Assembly (NCBI GenBank): GCA_030635565.1
Contig: DAOVYP010000016.1
Coordinates: 1-15,513 of the forward strand
DNA: 15,513 nt
Source: Spirochaeta sp.
Lineage (GTDB): Bacteria; Spirochaetota; Spirochaetia; DSM-2461
Direction of reading: 5' to 3'
Below, piece by piece: positions 1 to 5,467 of the stretch; position 1 is the stretch's first letter; the number at the start of each line of letters is the position of its first letter. Under the pieces are notes generated by a model, which saw nothing but the letters and a program-made list of their open reading frames with translations, had not been told where the DNA came from and ran no database searches. Position numbers and translations under genes: made by a program.

Positions 1-480
1 CGCCGCATAGGCCATATGTCCGGAAGAAGCCCAGATGAGCCGGACAGGTATCGCCCGGGGACCGAAGATCAGGAGGTAATTGACATTTTCCCAGAGACTG
101 AATCCCAGGGCTACCATCATCGCGACGATGATACCGTCCCGGGGTTCCTTCACCCGGCCGAAACCCTTTGCCATTATCCAGAACACGATGAATTTGGCCC
201 ATTCCTCCGAAGGCCCGTTAATAAGGAGATAAAACCAGAAATCATCCGCGGCGGCATATGGGGAATAGAAACCGCCTCCGGTGATGAAAAATCCCATGAA
301 ATAAAAGATCAGCGCCAGATAAGACGACCCGATACCCGCCAGAATATAGAGGTACCAGCGGTGGCCCTTGTACTTCCATAAAGGATCCGCTCTGGTAACG
401 ATTTTCAGCCACAGCCAGGCACCCCCGGCGGAAATCATCAGCGAGATAAGCCAGAAAATACGGTAAATTCCGACAGACAC
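1..480 (-). CDS. PrsW-like intramembrane protease (5' part, cut by window edge)
   Basis: The reading frame runs open for 160 codons from a GTG at 480 to the window edge, so the C-terminus is missing. The start is set by a Shine-Dalgarno GGAGGA five to six bases upstream. The protein is hydrophobic, with likely membrane segments near residues 4-25, 42-66 and 94-106. It shows the PrsW order of motifs: PSEEWAK (residues 90-96), then DGIIVA (115-120) leading into GFSLWENVNY (126-135), then SGH at 153-155. PrsW proteins are membrane-embedded proteases in which the paired glutamates and later Asn/His motifs form the active site; in Bacillus PrsW acts in site-1 cleavage of an anti-sigma factor. The substrate here cannot be inferred. 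The gene diverges from the nucleotidase gene. The family call rests on motifs seen in the translation and the exact role is unknown. Confidence 0.82.
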   Translation of the reverse strand, partial: MSVGIYRIFWLISLMISAGGAWLWLKIVTRADPLWKYKGHRWYLYILAGIGSSYLALIFYFMGFFITGGGFYSPYAAADDFWFYLLINGPSEEWAKFIVFWIMAKGFGRVKEPRDGIIVAMMVALGFSLWENVNYLLIFGPRAIPVRLIWASSGHMAYAA

Positions 481-549
481 GGGTTCCTCCAGGATCAGTG
501 TACTTCTTTTTACAATTATCTTTTTGCAATAATCGTGCCCGCCGTCTTT

Positions 550-667
550 CCTGCCCCGGGATACATTCACGACGTAAAAAATGAGGCAGGCCGGGTAACT
601 CCCGTTACATAACCTGCCCCGATCCGGAACCATGGTAATCAGTGCCGTAGCCCTGATTGAGTGTTCC
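550..667 (-). promoter_or_regulatory. Candidate structured 5' leader with alternative hairpins upstream of the PrsW-like gene
   Basis: Read on the minus strand, a two-part hairpin comes first: GGAAC/GTTCC (667-663 with 630-626) encloses AATCAG/CTGATT (658-653 with 642-637). It is followed by GGGGCAGG (620-613) pairing with CCTGCCTC (590-583), with an inner GTAAC/GTTAC stem, then a run of six T (581-576), which is a terminator shape. A second GGGGCAGG lies at 557-550 and could pair with the same CCTGCCTC, giving a competing fold. The protease gene starts about 70 bases further on. This arrangement is typical of attenuators or riboswitches, but it matches no class I recognise. The hairpins are symmetric, so the upper part could also act in the plus-strand transcript of the nucleotidase gene. 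Confidence 0.4.
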
Positions 668-723
668 CTGGCGGCTTCATGAATAAACTTATGCAAAATT
701 TTGAATATTCCACAATGCAAACG

Positions 724-752
724 TTCAATTCAGCACACTGAAGTATTAGAAT
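724..752 (+). promoter_or_regulatory. Candidate sigma-70-type promoter for the 5'-nucleotidase gene
   Basis: TTCAAT (724-729) and TAGAAT (747-752) are separated by 17 bases. The predicted transcript would start near 759 and have a leader of about 20 bases carrying the GGAGG ribosome site. The match to consensus is moderate. Confidence 0.35.
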
Positions 753-779
753 TAGATCTTTATTTTCTTGGAGGAAACT

Positions 780-2372
780 ATGAAGACACGAATCAATCGT
801 TTCGTCGCGGCCTTACTGCTGTTGGCCGTCCTCCCCTTTGCTCTCATGGCGAACGGGGTTGTCGAGGGTCCGATAAACGGATCAGGTGAACTGGTGGTGC
901 TGCACACCAACGACTTTCACGGGCACCCGCTGAAGTTCTTCAATTATCCGTCACCGGATCTCGGGGGGCTGCCGGCTATCGCCACCATCACCCGGGACAT
1001 CAGGGACGAGTACGACAATGTTCTCATCCTGGATGCCGGCGACATGAATACCGGCCGGCCGGAATCCAATTTTTACGAATCGGCACCGGACATCATCGGT
1101 TACAACTACATCGGATATGATGCCATGACACTGGGCAACCATGAATTCGATAAACCCCTAGCCACCCTGGAAGCCCAGATGCAGATGGCCAACTTCCCCT
1201 TTCTGTCCGCCAACGTCCGCTACGCCGACGGCTCTCTGGTAGCTGAAGCTCCATACATAATCAAGACTTTTAACGGTTTCCGGGTGGGAATATTCGGCCT
1301 CACGACATCCGAAACCCCCATGGTTACCACACCCACCATCACCGGCAATCTGATTTTCGAGGATGAAGTCATCGTAGCCCGGCGCATGGTGGCTGAACTC
1401 GAATCCAAAGTGGACATCATCATCGCCCTGGTTCATATGGGACTCTACGACGACAATACTTATGGATCCCGCAGATTGGCCGCCAATGTCGACGGCATCG
1501 ACCTTATCGTCGACGGCCACAGTCACTCGAAACTCGACGCAGCGGCCTGGGAAAACGGCACACCCATCGTTCAGGCCTGGAACTGGGGCCTGCAGGTAGG
1601 CAAGGCAATCCTGACCATCACCGACGGCGAAGTCACCGATTTTGTCTGGGAACCCATCCCCGTGAATCTGAAGAACCGTACGAAAGACGCCGACGGCAAC
1701 AGCATCTACATCTATATCGATAAGGAAATCCCGGAAGATGCCTATCTTCTGGCAGCCCTCACCCCCTACTACGATCAGGTGGAAGCCAAACTCTCTGAAG
1801 TTATCGGTGTCGCCGATGGTTTCTTCAATAATGAGAATATCAGGAAGGAGGAAGCTCCCCTGGGCAATATTGTGTCGGATGCCATGCTCTGGACCACTAA
1901 AGGCCAGGGATCCGATTTTGCCATCCAGAACGGCGGCGGAATCCGGGCCGCGATCCCTGAGGGTCCCATCGACAAGAAACTCATTTACGAAGTACTGCCG
2001 TTTGACAATTCGGTGATGACCGTGGAAATGACCGGTGCCGAAGTCCAGGCCATGTTCGACTTCATCGCCACCATCCCCAGGGGCAAGGGCGGCTTTCCCC
2101 AGGTATCAAAGGGAGTCTCATTCACCGTTGATTTCGGCGCCGCTGAATGCCGCAACATCATCATCAACGGCCGACCCATCGAAGCGAACCGAACCTACAA
2201 GGTGGCCACCAACTCCTTCATGGCCGCCGGCGGTGACGGTTACGGCATGATGACAGGAGGATATCATTACGACACCTCCGCATTTCAGCGGGACGTGGTA
2301 ATCGACTACATCAAGTACCTGGGCGGAACGATTACCCCTGAAACTGAAGGACGCATTACCGTCATCGAGTAG
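780..2372 (+). CDS. Exported 5'-nucleotidase / UshA-type metallophosphatase
   Basis: A 530-residue protein of the UshA/CD73 family, which removes the 5' phosphate from nucleotides, usually outside the cytoplasm. Residues 1-24 form a signal peptide (KTR, then a hydrophobic core, likely cut after LMA); there is no lipobox cysteine. The N-terminal metallophosphatase domain shows HTNDFHGH (42-49), DAGD (85-88), GNHEFD (119-124) and GHSH (246-249), the expected metal ligands. The C-terminal nucleotidase domain shows IQNGGGIR (382-389) and the substrate-loop motif NSFMAAGGDGY (478-488). Length is normal for the family. The ATG at 780 is preferred over an in-frame TTG at 768 because GGAGG (770-774) sits five bases upstream of the ATG and overlaps the TTG. 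It stands alone on its strand but fits the nearby salvage genes by feeding nucleosides to the importer. Nucleotide specificity is not visible. Confidence 0.93.
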   Translation: MKTRINRFVAALLLLAVLPFALMANGVVEGPINGSGELVVLHTNDFHGHPLKFFNYPSPDLGGLPAIATITRDIRDEYDNVLILDAGDMNTGRPESNFYESAPDIIGYNYIGYDAMTLGNHEFDKPLATLEAQMQMANFPFLSANVRYADGSLVAEAPYIIKTFNGFRVGIFGLTTSETPMVTTPTITGNLIFEDEVIVARRMVAELESKVDIIIALVHMGLYDDNTYGSRRLAANVDGIDLIVDGHSHSKLDAAAWENGTPIVQAWNWGLQVGKAILTITDGEVTDFVWEPIPVNLKNRTKDADGNSIYIYIDKEIPEDAYLLAALTPYYDQVEAKLSEVIGVADGFFNNENIRKEEAPLGNIVSDAMLWTTKGQGSDFAIQNGGGIRAAIPEGPIDKKLIYEVLPFDNSVMTVEMTGAEVQAMFDFIATIPRGKGGFPQVSKGVSFTVDFGAAECRNIIINGRPIEANRTYKVATNSFMAAGGDGYGMMTGGYHYDTSAFQRDVVIDYIKYLGGTITPETEGRITVIE

Positions 2373-2376
2373 GACT

Positions 2377-2418
2377 CATACCCCGCGACCTGCACCCTGT
2401 GCAAAGCCGCGGGGTATG
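2377..2418 (+). terminator. Long hairpin after the 5'-nucleotidase gene, probable terminator
   Basis: A perfect 11-base stem CATACCCCGCG (2377-2387) / CGCGGGGTATG (2408-2418) encloses a second stem TGCAC/GTGCA (2391-2395 with 2399-2403). It begins four bases after the stop codon. No T run follows on either strand, so it is not a textbook intrinsic terminator; it may stop transcription weakly or protect the mRNA 3' end. Confidence 0.5.
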
Positions 2419-2456
2419 AAAAATATACAGCCCTCAGATAAACCAACTGCCATCAA

Positions 2457-2484
2457 TTAGTGATTGCAATCGCTCGCATATAAT
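2457..2484 (+). promoter_or_regulatory. Promoter with palindromic operator candidate for the toxin-antitoxin pair
   Basis: A perfect -10 box TATAAT (2479-2484) lies 16 bases after a weak -35 TTAGTG (2457-2462). Inside the spacer is a perfect 10-base palindrome GATTGCAATC (2462-2471). Ribbon-helix-helix antitoxins normally repress their own promoter by binding such palindromes, so this is a reasonable operator candidate. Binding itself is inferred. Confidence 0.5.
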
Positions 2485-2510
2485 GGTAGCGTAAATCGGG
2501 GGTGGATTAA

Positions 2511-2759
2511 ATGCACACAATCAATATCCGGGGTATTGGGGATTCTCTTTACGATAAAATAAAATCAGAATCCCAAAGCAGGGGACTCAGCATTAACAGA
2601 TTTCTTGTCGGCACTCTTTCCGGACTTTTTAACAGAAAGGAAAAACTGGAATATCACGATATGGATGATCTCTTCGGGACATGGACCGACAAAGAGTACA
2701 AGCAGATAGGAGAAGCGGAATCCGATTCCAGAATTATTGATGAAGAACTCTGGAAATAG
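2511..2759 (+). CDS. Ribbon-helix-helix antitoxin (VapB/FitA-like)
   Basis: An 82-residue protein starting at an ATG with a purine-rich GGGGGTGG six to thirteen bases upstream. Residues 3-40 have the form of a ribbon-helix-helix DNA-binding domain: a short strand (TINIRGI), then two helices containing SRGLSINRFLVGTL. The acidic C-terminal part, with DMDDLFGTW near 51-59 and IDEELW near 76-81, resembles the toxin-wrapping tail of VapB-type antitoxins. It is followed three bases later by a PIN-domain toxin gene. The family role is to neutralise the toxin and repress the shared promoter. The pair is visibly more AT-rich, and uses more A/T-ending codons, than the genes on both sides, which suggests transfer. 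Confidence 0.85.
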   Translation: MHTINIRGIGDSLYDKIKSESQSRGLSINRFLVGTLSGLFNRKEKLEYHDMDDLFGTWTDKEYKQIGEAESDSRIIDEELWK

Positions 2760-2762
2760 ATT

Positions 2763-3155
2763 TTGAAAAAAATATTTATTGATACGAATATTTACAGCAA
2801 TGCCATGAAGGGGGAAGTAGCCTCTATAGAGATTTTCAGGCAGTATGAAACCCTGCTAATTTCACCTGTTGTAACAGGTGAACTGCTGAATGGATTCAGA
2901 AGAGGAAAGCTGGAAAATAAAAACAGGCTTCAGCTCAAAGATTTTCTATCCAGAGACAGGGTGGAATCAGTCTCTATTTCAATCGAAACCTCTGAATTTT
3001 ACAGTTTTATTTTGAATGAACTAAAAAAACAGGGAACCCCCATTCCAGTTAACGATATTTGGATTGCGTCTTCAGTTTTTGAGCATGGAGCCTGTCTTGC
3101 AACAATGGATAGTCATTTTGATAAAATCAAAGGACTTATGGTCATTCATCCTTAA
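2763..3155 (+). CDS. PIN-domain toxin ribonuclease (VapC-like)
   Basis: A 130-residue PIN-domain protein. The four acidic residues expected for the metal-dependent RNase site are visible: D7 (FIDTN), E40 (VTGELLNGF), D98 (VNDIWIA) and D116 (TMDSHF). VapC toxins cleave specific RNAs such as initiator tRNA or rRNA and halt growth; the target here is unknown. It begins with TTG three bases after the antitoxin stop codon. The only nearby alternative, M15, would remove D7, so the TTG start is strongly supported. There is no clear Shine-Dalgarno sequence, so translation is probably coupled to the antitoxin, keeping toxin levels low. Base composition is AT-rich like its partner. All active-site residues are intact, so the toxin is probably functional. 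Confidence 0.86.
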   Translation: MKKIFIDTNIYSNAMKGEVASIEIFRQYETLLISPVVTGELLNGFRRGKLENKNRLQLKDFLSRDRVESVSISIETSEFYSFILNELKKQGTPIPVNDIWIASSVFEHGACLATMDSHFDKIKGLMVIHP

Positions 3156-3212
3156 CGTTGCCCCACCACAAAAACAGTGGACGCGCCAGAGGTCCGTTTA
3201 TGCCCCCCCGAA

Positions 3213-3914
3213 CTAGACAATTTCCAGTGCCACCTCAATCATCTGGTTGAATGTGGTCTGACGTTCCTCGGCACTGCATGCCTCATGAGTCACGATACTG
3301 TCACTGACGGTGAGCAGGGAAAGAGCCTTCGTCTTGAACTTCGCCGCCAGGGTGTAGAGGGCGGCAGTTTCCATCTCGGCGGTGAGAACACCGTACTCGG
3401 CCCACAATTTCCATCCCTCGGGGTCGTCATTGTAGAACGTGTCTGATGTCAGAACGTTTCCCACCTTAACGGAAATGCCCAGACCGGCCGCTTTCTCCCA
3501 GGCCCGGCGCAGAAGATCGAAGTCCGCTGTGGGGGCAAAGTCCATGCCGCCGAAACGCAGTTTGTTCACCGACGAATCGGTGGAGGCGCTCATGGCGATG
3601 ACGACATCCCTGAGCTTCACATCCTCCTGCATGGAGCCGCAGGTTCCTATCCTGATAAGGTTTTTCACACCGTAAAAATTCATCAGTTCATGGACGTAGA
3701 TGGAGATGGACGGGATGCCCATTCCGGTCCCCTGAATCGAAACCTTCTTGCCTTTGTAAGTCCCGGTGAATCCCAGTATTCCCCTCACTTCGTTGTAACA
3801 GACTGCATCCTCCAGGAATGTCTCGGCGATGAATTTCGCCCGGAGCGGATCTCCCGGAAGAAGAACGGATTCCGCGATCTCACCTTTCTTCGCTCCCAAA
3901 TGCGGTGTACTCAT
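3213..3914 (-). CDS. deoD: Purine nucleoside phosphorylase, DeoD type
   Basis: A 233-residue protein, the usual length for hexameric bacterial PNP. It converts purine (deoxy)nucleosides plus phosphate into base plus (deoxy)ribose-1-phosphate in the cytoplasm. Visible motifs are the N-terminal PHL with H5 (contributed to the neighbouring subunit's site), the phosphate loop [22 protein letters not shown], the nucleoside-binding EMETAALY, and SDS (204-206), whose Asp is the general acid. The start ATG has AGAGGT about seven bases upstream. It is transcribed away from the M20 gene across a 51-base gap and converges with the toxin gene. It works by phosphorolysis, alongside the two hydrolases in the transporter operon, giving two parallel routes to free purines. 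Confidence 0.95.
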   Translation of the reverse strand: MSTPHLGAKKGEIAESVLLPGDPLRAKFIAETFLEDAVCYNEVRGILGFTGTYKGKKVSIQGTGMGIPSISIYVHELMNFYGVKNLIRIGTCGSMQEDVKLRDVVIAMSASTDSSVNKLRFGGMDFAPTADFDLLRRAWEKAAGLGISVKVGNVLTSDTFYNDDPEGWKLWAEYGVLTAEMETAALYTLAAKFKTKALSLLTVSDSIVTHEACSAEERQTTFNQMIEVALEIV

Positions 3915-3930
3915 GTCTATACCTCTTTCA

Positions 3931-3959
3931 TTGCCGGATTACCGGCTTTAAATTATGTT
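3931..3959 (+). promoter_or_regulatory. Candidate promoter for the M20 amidohydrolase, possibly leaderless
   Basis: TTGCCG (3931-3936) and TATGTT (3954-3959) are 17 bases apart. The predicted start falls at 3966, the A of the gene's ATG. The -10 box overlaps that of the divergent deoD promoter. This is inferred from spacing only. Confidence 0.3.
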
Positions 3960-3979
3960 GGTTGTATGGCTGTTCACAA
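3951..3979 (-). promoter_or_regulatory. Candidate promoter for deoD
   Basis: On the minus strand TTGTGA (3979-3974) lies 16 bases before CATAAT (3957-3952), or 17 before ATAATT. The start would be near 3945, leaving a leader of about 30 bases. A GCCGG/CCGGC inverted repeat (3933-3937 with 3942-3946) falls right at the predicted start and could be an operator or a 5' hairpin. Confidence 0.4.
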
Positions 3980-5159
3980 CTGGTTTGAAATATCCGGCAT
4001 CACCGATAAACAAGCGGCGGATCTTATGAAAACGGGAGTTGATCTCTGGGACCGGGCCGAGCCCGGCTTCCGTGAAACCGCCACCCATGAATACCTGGCC
4101 GGGAAGTTCGCCAATCTCGGTTTCAGCGTCGAACCTTTCGACGGCATCCCGGGATTCATCGCCACTGTTCCCGATTCCGACCCCGGCATTGCCGTCATCG
4201 CCGATATGGATGCCCTCCCCAATCCGGGGGATGAAAACGGGGCCTACATCCATTCCTGCGGCCATCACATGCAGACCGCCGATATTTACGGTTCCGCCCG
4301 TCTTCTTCACGATATCAAATCCCCGGCTCTGGATTCCCTGGCTTTCATCGCCGTCCCTGCCGAGGAGTACATCGATCTGGAGGACCGGGAAGAGCTCCGG
4401 GTGAAGGGGCGGATTAAACATCTCAGCGGGAAGCAGGAGCTTCTGGAACGGGGGGTTTTCAAACGTTTTGAAAAGGTGGTCTCCACCCATGCCGCGGGAT
4501 TCGGTGAACCCGAATTTATCAGCAGTGTCCTGGGAATGGGGGGATTCGAGGTGCTGCGCTTCCGCTTCACCGGCAAGGCCGCCCATGCCGGTGCGCAGCC
4601 CCATAAAGGCATCAACGCCCAGAATGCCGCATCCCTCTTCCTCCAGGCATGCGCCTTCCTCAGGGAAAGCTTTAACGAATCCGACCATATCCGCATTCAT
4701 CCGCTGCTCACTCTCCCTCGGGGTCAATCCGTGAATATCATACCCGACACGGCCTTCGTGGAAACCTACGTCCGGGCGGCCGGCCAGGCGGCCATCAACG
4801 CCACCACAGAAAAGCTCAAAGCGGCAGCCCTCGGCTGCGCCCGGTCCATCGGAGCTGAAGCCGACATCGAAACCATCCCCGGTTACGCCCCCTTCATCGC
4901 CGACCGGGACATGCACTCACAACTTTGCGAGGTGACAGAAGAGCTCGGCATCACCTTCATCGAGGAGGAGTACTCAGCCGCATCCTCGGATATGGGGGAT
5001 GTGTCCCAGGCACTGCCCTCCATCATGCTGGGACTGCCCGGCGTGAACGGTCTCTTCCACAATCCCGGGTTCCGGGTCACCGATGAAAAGGCCGCCTATC
5101 TCCTGCCTTCGGTTGTCCTGGCCCGCTACCTGGAGAAGCTTGTCGGCGCGGCCGACTGA
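3966..5159 (+). CDS. M20-family metallo-amidohydrolase
   Basis: A 397-residue zinc amidohydrolase of the M20 peptidase/aminoacylase group (AbgB, IAA-amidohydrolase and hippurate hydrolase relatives), which cleave amide bonds of small N-acyl compounds. Visible motifs are DMDALP (80-85), HSCGHHM (96-102, with C98 and H100 as metal ligands), the catalytic AEE (E133, E134), the dimerisation-domain AHAGAQ (206-211) and the late ligand H365 in LFHNPG. The family's usual CGHD is CGHH here. The ATG at 3966 begins the homologous region (HNWFEISGITDKQ); the open frame extends upstream, but that part lies on the deoD gene and does not look like family sequence. No Shine-Dalgarno is visible. The substrate is unknown. 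The shared intergenic region with deoD hints at a nucleoside or amino-acid scavenging role but proves nothing. Confidence 0.88.
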   Translation: MAVHNWFEISGITDKQAADLMKTGVDLWDRAEPGFRETATHEYLAGKFANLGFSVEPFDGIPGFIATVPDSDPGIAVIADMDALPNPGDENGAYIHSCGHHMQTADIYGSARLLHDIKSPALDSLAFIAVPAEEYIDLEDREELRVKGRIKHLSGKQELLERGVFKRFEKVVSTHAAGFGEPEFISSVLGMGGFEVLRFRFTGKAAHAGAQPHKGINAQNAASLFLQACAFLRESFNESDHIRIHPLLTLPRGQSVNIIPDTAFVETYVRAAGQAAINATTEKLKAAALGCARSIGAEADIETIPGYAPFIADRDMHSQLCEVTEELGITFIEEEYSAASSDMGDVSQALPSIMLGLPGVNGLFHNPGFRVTDEKAAYLLPSVVLARYLEKLVGAAD

Positions 5160-5207
5160 TTCCCATCATGGACTGAAGAAGGCAGCAGCAAAAAACCGTT
5201 CTTTCGA

Positions 5208-5248
5208 AGCTCCCAGTGTGGTGTTCTACTAATTCACACTCATGAGCT
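5208..5248 (+). repeat. Two-step hairpin downstream of the M20 gene
   Basis: AGCTC (5208-5212) pairs with GAGCT (5244-5248), enclosing AGTGTG (5215-5220) with CACACT (5235-5240). It lies about 50 bases after the M20 stop codon. No T run follows, so it is only a possible terminator or RNA 3' structure. Confidence 0.3.
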
Positions 5249-5259
5249 GCATCAGGAAA

Positions 5260-5414
5260 GATTGTCCGTGAGCATGGAGAAAAGATACCCGAAGTTCGTC
5301 GGAACGGATTAAGGGTCGTACCGCAAGGCGGAGCCCGAGGATCGATCCCGACAAGCCTGAAAGGCGAGTACCGCTAGAACGAGGGTGGCTTATTCGCAAT
5401 GCTCCCGGACAATC
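5260..5414. repeat. 155-base element with 16-base inverted ends; MITE-like or structured RNA, unidentified
   Basis: The left end GATTGTCCGTGAGCAT (5260-5275) and the inverted right end (5399-5414) match at 15 of 16 positions. The interior has no convincing open frame but is rich in short dyads: GTTC/GAAC near 5300, CCGC/GCGG near 5322-5332, the palindrome GGATCGATCC near 5339-5348, and GCCT/AGGC near 5355-5365. Short inverted ends, small size, no coding capacity and a position between two convergent genes fit a miniature inverted-repeat element. I see no target-site duplication. A structured non-coding RNA closed by a terminal stem is the main alternative. Confidence 0.5.
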
Positions 5415-5460
5415 CCGCTAACAGAATGTGATACCCATTTATCCGAAGATATTAGCGGGA
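5413..5460 (-). terminator. Hairpin at the end of the long minus-strand operon
   Basis: Eight bases after the last operon stop codon (minus strand) is TCCCGCTAA (5460 down) pairing with TTAGCGGGA (down to 5413), nine base pairs. Inside is a small TATC-TTCG-GATA hairpin with the stable UUCG tetraloop. There is no T run afterwards, so its efficiency as a terminator is uncertain. It abuts the right end of the inverted-repeat element, sharing two bases with it. Confidence 0.4.
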
Positions 5461-5467
5461 CACCAAG

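Noticed and set aside
16..381. Open frame of 121 codons on the plus strand
   Set aside because: It lies opposite the PrsW-like coding frame, is rich in charged residues without any motif, and has no ribosome site.
242..529. Minus-strand open frame of 95 codons
   Set aside because: It overlaps the PrsW-like gene in another frame and lacks its conserved motifs.
583..667. Mini-ykkC (guanidine-II) riboswitch, because ACGG occurs in both hairpins
   Set aside because: The bases flanking ACGG do not pair to close the required tetraloops.
768..779. TTG start giving four extra residues to the 5'-nucleotidase
   Set aside because: The TTG overlaps the GGAGG ribosome site that is ideally placed for the ATG at 780.
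3156..3212. Terminator between the toxin gene and deoD
   Set aside because: Only four-base stems can be formed and no clean T run follows, so nothing was called.
3690..3965. Longer N-terminus for the M20 protein
   Set aside because: This stretch lies on the deoD gene and does not resemble M20 sequence; family similarity begins at about 3966.
3948..4916. Long minus-strand open frame of 322 codons opposite the M20 gene
   Set aside because: It is an antisense shadow produced by GC-rich codon use; it is glycine-rich and has no recognisable domain. The same applies to long plus-strand frames at 6029-6742, 7661-8815 and 7929-8819.
5260..5414. tRNA, 6S RNA or group II intron fragment
   Set aside because: No cloverleaf, no 6S-like central bulge that I could build, and no domain V-like hairpin; kept as an unidentified element.
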